Source: CALKJU01 sp035326425
GTDB taxonomy: Bacteria; Pseudomonadota; Alphaproteobacteria; Geminicoccales; Geminicoccaceae
NCBI GenBank assembly: GCA_035326425.1
Contig: DAOLFG010000009.1
Location: 1 to 64,000, forward strand
Reading direction: 5' to 3'
Length of the DNA: 64,000 nucleotides
The notes below the pieces were generated by a model. The model saw only the letters and a program-made list of their open reading frames with translations. It did no database searches and had not been told where the DNA came from. Below are positions 1-7,905 of this stretch, in pieces (within the stretch, counting starts at the first letter, position 1; the number at the start of each line of letters is the position of its first letter). The position numbers and the translations under genes are program-made.

Positions 1-230
1 GCCTCTCCGCGGGGGCCGGCTTTGCGCGCAACCGCCGCTACGCCATCGTCATCGCCTTCATCGTGGCGGCGGTGCTGACCCCGCCCGACGTGATCAGCCA
101 GATCGGTCTGGCGATCCCGATCATGCTTCTCTATGAGATCTCGGTGTTTCTCGTCCGCCTGAACGAGAAGCGGCGGGCGGCGCGCGAGGCCGAGGAGGAG
201 GCCGAGGCCTCCCGCGATCTCGAGCCCTAG
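1..230 (+). CDS. tatC: TatC, C-terminal end (gene cut by window edge)
   Basis: This is the last 75 codons of the twin-arginine translocase subunit TatC, the inner-membrane receptor that binds Tat signal peptides with TatB. The frame is open from the window edge to TAG. It contains the typical final segments: a hydrophobic stretch (AIVIAFIVAAVLTPPDVISQ) with the conserved TPPDVxSQ loop, then IGLAIPIMLLYEISV, the last transmembrane helix. A charged Glu/Arg-rich cytoplasmic tail follows. It lies 33 nt before serS on the same strand, the usual alphaproteobacterial tatABC-serS-surE order. The start and the first TM helices are outside the window. Confidence 0.93.
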   Translation, partial: LSAGAGFARNRRYAIVIAFIVAAVLTPPDVISQIGLAIPIMLLYEISVFLVRLNEKRRAAREAEEEAEASRDLEP

Positions 231-263
231 AGCCCACTTCAACCCCCCTGGCGGCGGAACCCG

Positions 264-1541
264 GTGTTCGACCTCAGATGGCTGCGTGACAATCCGTCGG
301 CTTTCGACGCCTCGCTGGCCCGTCGCGGCCAGCCGCCGGCTGCGGAATCGATCCTGGCGCTCGATGCCAGGCGCCGCGAGATCGAGACGCGGCTGCAGGA
401 GGAGCAGGCCGAGCGCAACGCCCTTTCGCGCCGCATCGGCGAGCTGAAGGCCAGGCGCGAGGACGCCAGCGAGCCGATGCGGCGCGTGGCGGCGCTGAAG
501 GACGGCCTCAAGGCCGGCGAGGATGCCTTGCGCGAGGCCCAGGCGGCACTCGATGCGGCGCTGGCCTCCTATCCCAACATCGTGGCGGCGGACGTGCCGG
601 ACGGCCGCGACGAGACCGCCAATATCGAGCTGCGGCGCTGGAGCAGCCCGCGCCAATTCAACTTCTCGCCCAAGCCGCACGACGAGCTGGGCGTGTCGCT
701 CGGCATGGACTTCGTCCGCGCCGCCAAGCTGTCGGGCGCCCGCTTCGTGGCGCTGTGGGACAAGATGGCCAGGCTCGAGCGGGCGCTGGCCCAGCTCATG
801 CTCGACATCCAGACGCGCGAGCACGGCTACACCGAGGTGGCCGTTCCCTATCTCGTGCGCTCCGAGACGGTGTACGGCACCGGCCAGCTGCCCAAGTTCG
901 CCGAGGATCTGTTCCAGACCACCAGCGGCCACTGGCTGATCCCCACAGCCGAGGTGCCGCTGACCAACCTGCTGGCCGGCGAGATCGTCGAGGAGCAGCG
1001 GCTGCCGCTGCGGCTCACCGCCTACTCGCCCTGCTTCCGGTCGGAGGCAGGGGCGGCGGGCAGGGACACCCGCGGCATGATCCGCAACCACCAGTTCACC
1101 AAGGTCGAGCTGGTGAGCCTGACCACGCCCGAGCAGTCGGCGGCCGAGCACGAGCGGATGACCGCCTGCGCCGAGGCCGTGCTGCAGCGCCTCGACCTGC
1201 CCTACCGGGTGATCACGCTGTGCGCCGGCGATCTCGGCTTCGGCGCCACCAAGACCTTCGACTTGGAAGTCTGGCTGCCGGGGCAGGGTGCCTATCGCGA
1301 GATCTCGTCCTGCTCCAACTGCGGCGACTTCCAGGCGCGGCGGATGAACACCCGCTACCGGCCGGCGGAAGGCAAGGGCACGCGCTTCATCCACACCCTC
1401 AACGGCTCCGGCCTGGCGGTGGGGCGGACGCTGGTGGCGGTGCTGGAAAACTATCAGGAAGTGGACGGAAGCGTGCGGATTCCCGAGGCCCTCAGGCCAT
1501 GGATGGGCGGGCTCGAGCTGCTGGAGCCGGTGAATGGCTGA
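264..1541 (+). CDS. serS: Seryl-tRNA synthetase
   Basis: Cytosolic class II aminoacyl-tRNA synthetase that charges tRNA-Ser (and tRNA-Sec where present). At 425 aa it has the normal bacterial length. It begins MFDLRWLRDNPSAFD, followed by the long N-terminal coiled-coil arm (about residues 30-100) that grips the tRNA variable arm. The class II core has motif 2 (FRSEAGAAGRDTRGMIRNHQ, around residue 265) and motif 3 (SGLAVGRTLVAVLENYQ, around residue 385). The start is GTG, and this places the canonical N-terminus at once. The 3' end overlaps the surE start by 8 nt, suggesting translational coupling. Confidence 0.97.
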   Translation: MFDLRWLRDNPSAFDASLARRGQPPAAESILALDARRREIETRLQEEQAERNALSRRIGELKARREDASEPMRRVAALKDGLKAGEDALREAQAALDAALASYPNIVAADVPDGRDETANIELRRWSSPRQFNFSPKPHDELGVSLGMDFVRAAKLSGARFVALWDKMARLERALAQLMLDIQTREHGYTEVAVPYLVRSETVYGTGQLPKFAEDLFQTTSGHWLIPTAEVPLTNLLAGEIVEEQRLPLRLTAYSPCFRSEAGAAGRDTRGMIRNHQFTKVELVSLTTPEQSAAEHERMTACAEAVLQRLDLPYRVITLCAGDLGFGATKTFDLEVWLPGQGAYREISSCSNCGDFQARRMNTRYRPAEGKGTRFIHTLNGSGLAVGRTLVAVLENYQEVDGSVRIPEALRPWMGGLELLEPVNG

Positions 1542-2304
1542 CGCCCGCCAGCCGCGCATCCTCGTCACCAACGACGACGGCATCAACGCGCCGGGACTGC
1601 GCTCGCTCGAGAAGATCGCCGGCTACATCAGCGACGACGTCTGGGTGGTGGCGCCGGAGCACAACAACAGCGGTGCCGGGCACTCGCTGACGCTGCGCCG
1701 GCCCCTGCGCATCCGCCGCGCCGCCGAGCGGCGCTACGCGGTCGACGGCACGCCCACCGACTGCGTGCTGCTGGCGCTGCAGCACATCATCGCCGACCAG
1801 CCCGTCGACCTCGTGCTGTCGGGCGTGAACCACGGCGGCAACATGGCCGAGGACTTCACCTATTCGGGCACCATCGCCGCCGCCATGGAGGCGACGCTGT
1901 TCAAGGTCCGCGCCATCGCGATGAGCCAGGTGTTCAAGCATGGCGAGCCGATCAGGTGGGCGACAGCGGAGACCTACGGGCCGGATCTCGTCCAGCGCCT
2001 GCACAAGATGGCCTGGTCGCAGGACACGCTGATCAACGTCAATTTCCCGGATTGCGACCCCGACGAGGTGCAGGGATTCCGCGTCACCGCGCAAGGCAAG
2101 CGCAAGCTCGGCGACGATCTCGTGGAGCGGCTCGACCCGCGCGGCGAGCCCTATATCTGGATCGGGGCGCTGCGCGAGGATTCGCAACGCGGCGAGGGCA
2201 CCGACCTCGCGGCGGTCCACGACCGCTACGTCTCGGTGACGCCGATCCACATGGACATGACCCATCGCCCGAGCTTCGCCCAGCTCGCCAACGCCTTGAA
2301 ATAA
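1534..2304 (+). CDS. surE: 5'/3'-nucleotidase SurE
   Basis: Metal-dependent nucleoside monophosphate phosphatase, 256 aa, the usual size of the family. The N-terminus carries the metal-binding acidic pair in ILVTNDDGINAPGL (about residues 9-22), then the conserved NNSGAGHS and SGVNHGGNMAED segments that complete the active site. It overlaps serS by 8 nt. In most alphaproteobacteria the next gene is pcm (protein-L-isoaspartate methyltransferase). Here surE is followed directly by the nlpD-like gene after a 171-nt gap with no pcm remnant that I can see. A short GC hairpin follows its TAA stop. Confidence 0.96.
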   Translation: MADARQPRILVTNDDGINAPGLRSLEKIAGYISDDVWVVAPEHNNSGAGHSLTLRRPLRIRRAAERRYAVDGTPTDCVLLALQHIIADQPVDLVLSGVNHGGNMAEDFTYSGTIAAAMEATLFKVRAIAMSQVFKHGEPIRWATAETYGPDLVQRLHKMAWSQDTLINVNFPDCDPDEVQGFRVTAQGKRKLGDDLVERLDPRGEPYIWIGALREDSQRGEGTDLAAVHDRYVSVTPIHMDMTHRPSFAQLANALK

Positions 2305-2325
2305 AGCGGCGGCTCGGCCGCCGTT
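2305..2325 (+). terminator. Hairpin after surE
   Basis: Directly behind the surE TAA stop lies a perfect 6-bp stem, CGGCGG (2307-2312) and CCGCCG (2318-2323), with a 5-nt loop. It is extended by one G-T and one A-T pair. There is no long T-run, so this is a weak intrinsic terminator at best. It may mark the end of the serS-surE unit. Confidence 0.3.
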
Positions 2326-2475
2326 GAGGTGACGCGAGAGCTTGGCGGCAAGTGGCGCTGCCGCTGTCCGGCTGCCATCCTCCAGTAGTCCAGCGGCCTC
2401 TTGCTCCGCGAGACTTGCCACGCACCGGCCGTGGCGGCTTGATCTGTGTCGCTGCCATCGCATACCGTCGGACGC

Positions 2476-3432
2476 ATGAACGTCCGGTCGGTATCCATGA
2501 GCGCGCGTGCGCGGCTCCCGTTGGCGGGGCTGTGCCTGTCGTTGCTGGTGGGCTGCACGGACTACAGGTCGCTGCGGCTGGACGATACCGGGACCTGGCC
2601 CGCCGGGGAGCCGGCGTCGGCGGGCGCCGGCACGACGACGGCGGCACCGGGCCGTCACCTCGTCCTGCCGGGCGAGACGCTGTCGGAGCTGGCCGAGCAG
2701 TACGAGGTCCCGCTGTCGCGGCTGATCCAGGTCAACCGGGTCAGGAAGCCGTACCACATCTATGTCGGCCAGGTGCTGACGATCCCGGGCGGATCGGCGC
2801 CGCCGGCCGGGGTCGCGGTGGCTGCCGACCGGGGAGCCACCGAGCCGGCGCAGCGCGTGGCCGCCGTGCCGATGCCGAGGCCGCGGCCGGACCAGCCGCC
2901 GGTGCAGCTGGCGGAGCTGACGCCCGAGCGGTTCGCCGCCCCCGAGCCCGATGCGGCACCGGCGCAGGACGAGGCGACGCGCGAGGCCACCCGCATCGCG
3001 GCGACGCGCAAGCCGCCGGCGCTGAGCGGCGACGGCTTCCTGTGGCCGACGCGCGGCAGCGTCATCGACGGCTTCGGCGCCAAGCCCAACGGTGCCCGCA
3101 ACGACGGCATCAACATCCGCGCCGAGATCGGCTCGCCGGTGGTAGCGGCGGAGAACGGCATCGTCGTCTATGCCGGCGACACCATCCCCGGCTTCGGCAG
3201 GATGCTGCTGATCCGCCACGCCGGCGGGTTCACCACCGCCTATGCCCACAACTCGGCGCTGTTCGCCAAGGTCGGCACCGAGGTCGAGCGCGGCCAGGTG
3301 ATCGCGCATGTCGGCACCAGCGGCGCCGTCGCCGGGCCACAGTTGCATTTCGAGATGCGGCTCGGCCCCAAGCCGGTCGACCCCGCCCGCTACCTGACGC
3401 GCGACACGCAGCTGGTCGCCAGCACGCAGTAG
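2476..3432 (+). CDS. NlpD-like lipoprotein: LysM plus degenerate LytM (M23) domain
   Basis: Predicted envelope lipoprotein that activates peptidoglycan amidases during division. From the chosen ATG (318 aa) there is a short basic N-region, a hydrophobic core and a lipobox ending LLVGC (Cys at about residue 27). A LysM domain follows (about 60-110, with GETLSELAEQY and YVGQVLTIPG), then a Pro/Ala-rich linker and a LytM/M23 domain (about 205-315). The first metal-ligand motif reads NDGINI instead of HxGxD, and the last reads QLHFEM. So it lacks a full zinc site, as in E. coli NlpD, and is more likely an activator than a hydrolase. Another ATG lies at 2497 and an in-frame GTG at 2446; the lipobox fits all three. 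Confidence 0.88.
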   Translation: MNVRSVSMSARARLPLAGLCLSLLVGCTDYRSLRLDDTGTWPAGEPASAGAGTTTAAPGRHLVLPGETLSELAEQYEVPLSRLIQVNRVRKPYHIYVGQVLTIPGGSAPPAGVAVAADRGATEPAQRVAAVPMPRPRPDQPPVQLAELTPERFAAPEPDAAPAQDEATREATRIAATRKPPALSGDGFLWPTRGSVIDGFGAKPNGARNDGINIRAEIGSPVVAAENGIVVYAGDTIPGFGRMLLIRHAGGFTTAYAHNSALFAKVGTEVERGQVIAHVGTSGAVAGPQLHFEMRLGPKPVDPARYLTRDTQLVASTQ

Positions 3433-3445
3433 GCGGCCGGCCGCC
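3432..3445. terminator. Palindrome between convergent genes
   Basis: A perfect 14-bp palindrome, GGCGGCCGGCCGCC, begins on the last base of the nlpD-like stop codon and ends 3 nt before the stop of the convergent DUF815 gene. In this position a GC hairpin can act on both transcripts. There is no T-run, so the assignment rests on position and symmetry only. Confidence 0.35.
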
Positions 3446-3448
3446 GGC

Positions 3449-4312
3449 TCAGTCCCGCAGGGTTACGCCCAGCCGGCCGGCCAGATCGTTGATGAACTGC
3501 CATGCCACCCGGCCCGAGCGCGCGCCGCGCGTCGTCGCCCATTCGAGCGCCTCGGCGCGCAGCTCAGCCGCCGGCAGGTCGAGGCCGTAGCGGCGCACGT
3601 AGCCGTCGATCATGGCGAGATAGACGTCCTGGCTGCAGGGGTGGAAGCCCAGCCAGAGCCCGAAGCGGTCGGACAGCGACACCTTCTCCTCCACCGCCTC
3701 GCCGGGGTGGATGGCGGTGCCGCGCTCGTTCTCGATCATCTGGCGCGGCATCAGGTGCCGCCGGTTGGAGGTGGCGTAGAACAGCACGTTGTCGGGCCGG
3801 CCCTCGATGCCGCCCTCCAGCACCGCCTTCAGCGACTTGTAGCTGCTCTCGCCGGCATCGAAGCTGAGGTCGTCGCAGAAGATCAGGCAGCGTCGGCCGC
3901 AGGGTGCGAGCAGCTGCAGCAGCCGCGGCAGGCTCTCGATGTCCTCGCGATGCAGCTCGATCAGCACGAGCGAGCCCGGCTCGTCGCGGTTCAGCTCGGC
4001 ATGCACCGCCTTGACCAGCGAGCTCTTGCCCATGCCGCGGGCACCCCACAGCAGGGCGTTGTTGGCGGGCAGGCCCTGGGCGAAGCGGCGGGTGTTGTCG
4101 AGCAGCGTGTCGGCGGCGCGCTCGATGCCGCGCAACAGGGCCAGCTCGACGCGGGCGACGCGCGGCACCGGCCGCAGCCGGCCGCCACCGGCGGCTTCCC
4201 AGACGAAGGCATCGGCCGATGCGAGGTCGACCGGGGCGGGCGGGGGCGGCGCCATGCGCTCGAGGGCCTCGGCGATGCGTTGCAGCGTGGCGGGATCGGC
4301 GGGAAGCGTCAT
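3449..4312 (-). CDS. DUF815-family AAA+ ATPase
   Basis: P-loop ATPase of the DUF815 family; its biological role is not established. Chosen start MTLPADPATLQRI gives 287 aa; an upstream in-frame ATG at 4348 would add 12 residues. The Walker A is GARGMGKSS (about residue 90). The Walker B-like strand CLIFCDDLSFD (about 145) is followed by a sensor-1 region with FYATSNRRHLMP (about 180), a family hallmark. The protein sits between the nlpD-like gene and yajC, on the opposite strand to both, which is its usual alphaproteobacterial neighbourhood. It is divergent from yajC, so the 180-nt gap must hold promoters for both. Confidence 0.88.
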   Translation of the reverse strand: MTLPADPATLQRIAEALERMAPPPPAPVDLASADAFVWEAAGGGRLRPVPRVARVELALLRGIERAADTLLDNTRRFAQGLPANNALLWGARGMGKSSLVKAVHAELNRDEPGSLVLIELHREDIESLPRLLQLLAPCGRRCLIFCDDLSFDAGESSYKSLKAVLEGGIEGRPDNVLFYATSNRRHLMPRQMIENERGTAIHPGEAVEEKVSLSDRFGLWLGFHPCSQDVYLAMIDGYVRRYGLDLPAAELRAEALEWATTRGARSGRVAWQFINDLAGRLGVTLRD

Positions 4313-4426
4313 CGAGCGGGCCCGGGTGGGGAAGGGGAGGCGCGGCACCGCTTAGCAGCCGCCGCCCCGCCGGCAAAGCCGGCCGGTATGCCCGGATCGC
4401 TGGCAGAGCCGGCGCCAGCGCTCGGT

Positions 4427-4454
4427 TTGCAATCGGCAGGCCCGCCGCTATAGT
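4427..4454 (+). promoter_or_regulatory. Candidate promoter for yajC-secDF
   Basis: A -35-like TTGCAA (4427-4432) is followed after 16 nt by TATAGT (4449-4454), preceded by C as in many alphaproteobacterial -10 elements. The predicted transcript would start about 35 nt before the yajC ATG, and the stretch is the only AT-richer patch in the divergent DUF815/yajC gap. Inferred from sequence only. Confidence 0.5.
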
Positions 4455-4492
4455 CCGCCGCCGATCCGACGCCCGAACCCTTCGAGGACAGG

Positions 4493-4882
4493 ATGCTCAT
4501 CTCTCCAGCCTACGCCCAGGCGGCAGGCCCGTCTGGCGCGTTCGATTTCATATCGCTGCTGCCATTGGTGATGATCTTCGTCGTCTTCTATTTCCTGCTG
4601 ATCCGTCCGCAGCAGAAGAAGATGCGCGACCACCGCTCGATGATCGACGCGATCAAGAAGGGCGACCAGGTCGTGACCGCCGGCGGCATCATCGGCCGCG
4701 TCGCCAAGGTCGAGGCCGGCGAGAGCACCGTGATGGTCGAGATCGCCCCCAACGTCCAGGTCAAGGTCGCCCGCCAGACCATCTCGGACATCGTCAACAA
4801 GCCCGCCACCGGCAACGACAACAAGCCCGCAACGGCGGCGCCGGCTTCCGGCGGCATGCTGTCGAAGCTGTTCAAGAAGTAA
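4493..4882 (+). CDS. yajC: Preprotein translocase subunit YajC
   Basis: Small inner-membrane partner of SecDF, 129 aa. It has one transmembrane helix (about residues 21-42, LLPLVMIFVVFYFLLIRPQQ) followed by the conserved RPQQKKMRDH segment. The small cytoplasmic domain contains GDQVVTAGGIIGRVAKVE and the C-terminus is lysine-rich. It lies 12 nt before secD in a typical yajC-secD-secF operon. Start ATG is preceded by GAGGACAGG. Confidence 0.97.
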   Translation: MLISPAYAQAAGPSGAFDFISLLPLVMIFVVFYFLLIRPQQKKMRDHRSMIDAIKKGDQVVTAGGIIGRVAKVEAGESTVMVEIAPNVQVKVARQTISDIVNKPATGNDNKPATAAPASGGMLSKLFKK

Positions 4883-4894
4883 GCCGATCCGCCC

Positions 4895-6496
4895 ATGCTC
4901 AGGCAGCCCCGCTGGAAGGTCTGGCTGGTTCTCGGCGTCTGCATCGCGGGATTCCTGGCCCTCATTCCCAACTTCATCTCGAGGGACACGCTCAACGGCC
5001 TGCCCGGCTGGCTGCCGCAGCGGCAGATCGTGCTGGGGCTCGATCTGCAGGGCGGCGCCCAGCTGCTGCTCGAGGTCGACGTCGACTCGCTGTTCCGCGA
5101 GCGGCTGGAGACGCTGGTCAACGAGACCAGGGCGGCCCTGCGCAATGCCGACATCGGCTATCGCGAGCTGGGTGCCCGCGGCGAGGCCGTGTCCTTCACG
5201 CTCACCGACCCGGCCCAGGCGCCCAAGGCGCTGGACGCGCTCAAGGCGCTGAACACCCAGCTGCCGATGTCGTCCATGGGCATCGGCGGCGGCAACGAGC
5301 TGGACATCGGCGCCGGCGACAATGGCCGCGTCACCCTGCAGCTCACCGCGCAGGCGGTCGAGATGCGGCGCAGCGCGGCACTCGCCCAGTCGCTCGAGGT
5401 GGTGCGCCGGCGTATCGACGAGCTGGGCACCCGCGAGGCCAGCGTCCAGCGCCAGGGTGCCGACCGGATCCTCGTCCAGGTGCCGGGCGAGCGGAACCCG
5501 GAGAACATCAAACGGCTGCTCGGACGCACCGCCCGGCTGACCTTCCAGATGGTCGACATGGAAGCCACGCCCGAGGATGTGCGCCAGGGCAGGTCGCCGG
5601 GCTCGGTCGTGGTGCCCTCCGACGATCCGGACGGCCCGGCGGAGTTCGTCGTCAAGCGCAAGATCGACATCAGCGGTGAGGATCTCGTCGATTCCCAGCC
5701 CTCCTTCCAGGAAGGCATGCCGGTCGTCAGCTTCCGCTTCGACACCACCGGGGCGCGCAAGTTCGCCAAGGTGACGACCGACAACGTCAACCGCCTGTTC
5801 GCCATCATCCTCGACGGCAAGGTGATCTCGGCGCCGCGCATCCGCGAGCCGATCACCCAGGGCTCGGGTGTGATCTCGGGCAATTTCACCGTCGAATCGG
5901 CCAACGAGCTGGCCGTGCTGCTGCGGGCGGGCGCCCTGCCGGCGCCGATGGCCGTGGTCGAGGAACGATCGGTCGGCCCCGACCTCGGCGCCGATTCCAT
6001 CCGCGCCGGCACGGTCGCCAGCATCATCTCGGCCGTGCTCGTGATGGCCTTCATGCTGCTGTACTACGGCACCTTCGGCATGATCGCGAACATCGCGCTG
6101 GTCGTGAACCTGGCGCTGGTGCTGGGCGTGATGTCGCTGCTGGGCGCCACGCTGACGCTACCGGGCATCGCCGGCATCGTGCTCACCATCGGCCAGGCGG
6201 TCGATTCCAACGTGCTGATCTACGAGCGCATCCGCGAGGAGGCGCGCGCCGGCAGGACGCCACTGGCGGCGCTCGACACCGGCTTCGACGAGGCGATACG
6301 CACCATCGTCGACGCCAACCTGACCTCGCTGATCGCCGCCATCGCCCTGTTCGAGTTCGGCTCCGGCCCGGTCAAGGGCTTCGCCGTGACCCTGGGCATC
6401 GGCATCGTCACCACCATGTTCACGGCCGTGACCTTCACGCGCGTGCTGGTTGCCTACTGGTATATCCGCACTCGCCCGGCCGTCATTCCGCTCTGA
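4895..6496 (+). CDS. secD: Protein translocase subunit SecD
   Basis: Proton-motive-force-driven accessory subunit that helps pull exported proteins across the inner membrane with SecF. At 533 aa it has normal alphaproteobacterial length. There is an N-terminal TM helix (about 7-25), then a large periplasmic P1 domain starting with the conserved LGLDLQGGAQLLLEVD. Five clustered TM helices (about 365-525) contain the conserved VLTIGQAVDSNVLIYERIRE of RND-type transporters. It lies between yajC and secF, 19 nt before the latter. Confidence 0.97.
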   Translation: MLRQPRWKVWLVLGVCIAGFLALIPNFISRDTLNGLPGWLPQRQIVLGLDLQGGAQLLLEVDVDSLFRERLETLVNETRAALRNADIGYRELGARGEAVSFTLTDPAQAPKALDALKALNTQLPMSSMGIGGGNELDIGAGDNGRVTLQLTAQAVEMRRSAALAQSLEVVRRRIDELGTREASVQRQGADRILVQVPGERNPENIKRLLGRTARLTFQMVDMEATPEDVRQGRSPGSVVVPSDDPDGPAEFVVKRKIDISGEDLVDSQPSFQEGMPVVSFRFDTTGARKFAKVTTDNVNRLFAIILDGKVISAPRIREPITQGSGVISGNFTVESANELAVLLRAGALPAPMAVVEERSVGPDLGADSIRAGTVASIISAVLVMAFMLLYYGTFGMIANIALVVNLALVLGVMSLLGATLTLPGIAGIVLTIGQAVDSNVLIYERIREEARAGRTPLAALDTGFDEAIRTIVDANLTSLIAAIALFEFGSGPVKGFAVTLGIGIVTTMFTAVTFTRVLVAYWYIRTRPAVIPL

Positions 6497-6515
6497 GCGG
6501 GCGTTCGAGGTTGCC

Positions 6516-7472
6516 ATGCGTCGCTTGAGGCTCGTTCCGGACGGTACGCGGATCCCCTTCTTCCGCTATCGCAACATCGCCTTCGCCTGGTCCGCCATCG
6601 TGCTGGTGGCGACCGTCGTGCTGATCGCGACCAAGGGCCTCAATTTCGGCATCGACTTCCGCGGTGGCACGCTGATCGAGCTGCGCACGCCCGAGGTCGC
6701 GGATCTGGCGCAGATGCGCTCGACGCTGAACGAGCTCGGGCTCGGCGAGGTGTCGCTGCAGAACGCCGGCAGCGACCACGACGTGATGATCCGCGTCGAG
6801 CTGCAGGAGGGCGACGAGGCGGCGCAGCGGGCGGCGGTCGAGCTGGTGAAGCGGTCGCTCGACGAGAAGATGCAGGACCTGTCCTGGAGGCGCACCGAGT
6901 TCGTGGGCCCCAGGGTCAGCGCCGAGCTTCTGACCAACGGCATCTGGGCGGTGCTGATCTCGATGGCCGGCGTGCTGATCTATCTGTGGTTCCGCTTCGA
7001 GTGGCAGTACGGCATCGGCGCCATCGCCGCCCTCATCCACGACGTCTCGGGCGCCATGGGCATGTATGCCCTGTTCGGCATCGAGTTCAACCTGACCAGC
7101 GTGGCGGCCGTGCTGACGATCGTCGGCTACTCGCTCAACGACACGGTGGTGATCTACGACCGGATCCGCGAGAACCTGCGGCGCTACAAGGCCATGCCGA
7201 TCGACGAGCTGCTCGACCGCAGCGTCAACGAGACCCTCGCCCGCACGCTGGCGACCTCGCTCACCACCCTGCTGGCCCTGATCGCGCTCTGGCTGTTCGG
7301 CGGCGAGGTCATCCGCGGCTTCACCATCGTGATGATCGCCGGCGTGGTCGTCGGCACCTACTCGACCTTCTATATCGCGGTCCCGGTGCTGTATTATCTG
7401 AACCTGCGCAGCACGGCCGAGCGGACCGACAAGGAAAAGGACAAGAAGCCGGCGGCCAAGCCCGCCACCTGA
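6516..7472 (+). CDS. secF: Protein translocase subunit SecF
   Basis: Partner of SecD, 318 aa. The ATG at 6516 has GAGG just upstream and gives the normal N-terminus (MRRLRLVPDGTRIPFFRYR). An in-frame ATG at 6450 lies inside secD and would add 22 unrelated residues. Features are TM1 (about 24-44), the conserved GIDFRGGTLIE of the periplasmic domain, and the TM4 region with TIVGYSLNDTVVIYDRIREN. The C-terminus is charged and Lys-rich. Followed 20 nt later by the Mth938-like gene. Confidence 0.97.
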   Translation: MRRLRLVPDGTRIPFFRYRNIAFAWSAIVLVATVVLIATKGLNFGIDFRGGTLIELRTPEVADLAQMRSTLNELGLGEVSLQNAGSDHDVMIRVELQEGDEAAQRAAVELVKRSLDEKMQDLSWRRTEFVGPRVSAELLTNGIWAVLISMAGVLIYLWFRFEWQYGIGAIAALIHDVSGAMGMYALFGIEFNLTSVAAVLTIVGYSLNDTVVIYDRIRENLRRYKAMPIDELLDRSVNETLARTLATSLTTLLALIALWLFGGEVIRGFTIVMIAGVVVGTYSTFYIAVPVLYYLNLRSTAERTDKEKDKKPAAKPAT

Positions 7473-7492
7473 CGGCGGCGCGGGCGCGCCCG

Positions 7493-7870
7493 ATGATCGA
7501 CGCCACGCGGGCCCCGCCGGAAGGCCGGCAGATCATCCAGAGCTACGGCGAAGGCGGCTTCACGGTCTCCGGCGTGGCGTTGCGGGGCTCGATCCTGATC
7601 CTGCCGGACCGGACGGTGCCGTGGCCTGTCGGCAGCGCAGCACTGCTCGGGCCCGAGAGCCTGGTTGCCCTCCGCACCGCCGAGCCGGCCGTCGAGCTGC
7701 TGATCCTGGGGATGGGGCCGGCCTTCGTGCCGGTGCCGTCGCAGCTGCGCGTCGAGCTGAAGGGCTGGGGGATCGCCGCCGAGGGCATGGCGACACCTGC
7801 GGCCTGTCGCACCTACAACCTCCTGGCGACCGAAGGCCGGCGGGTGGCCGCCGCCCTCATCGCGGTGTAG
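7493..7870 (+). CDS. Mth938-like domain protein (DUF498 family)
   Basis: A 125-aa protein of the Mth938-like fold, related to the mitochondrial complex I assembly factor NDUFAF3. Visible family features are IQSYGEGGFTVSGVALRGSI at the N-terminal side, then VELLILGMGP and the C-terminal ATPAACRTYNLLATEGRRVAAALI. In alphaproteobacteria it normally follows secF and precedes a squalene/phytoene-synthase-like gene (NDUFAF6 homologue). That second gene is present here but 2.7 kb further on. A role in respiratory complex I assembly is inferred from the mitochondrial homologues. Confidence 0.88.
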   Translation: MIDATRAPPEGRQIIQSYGEGGFTVSGVALRGSILILPDRTVPWPVGSAALLGPESLVALRTAEPAVELLILGMGPAFVPVPSQLRVELKGWGIAAEGMATPAACRTYNLLATEGRRVAAALIAV

Positions 7871-7905
7871 GACGGCGGCGGACGGGCACCCGGAAGGGAA
7901 CGGCC

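Noticed and set aside
1492..3348. A 618-codon minus-strand frame opposite surE and the nlpD-like gene
   Set aside because: Arg/Gly/Ala-rich with no motif, while surE and the LysM/LytM protein are certain on the other strand.
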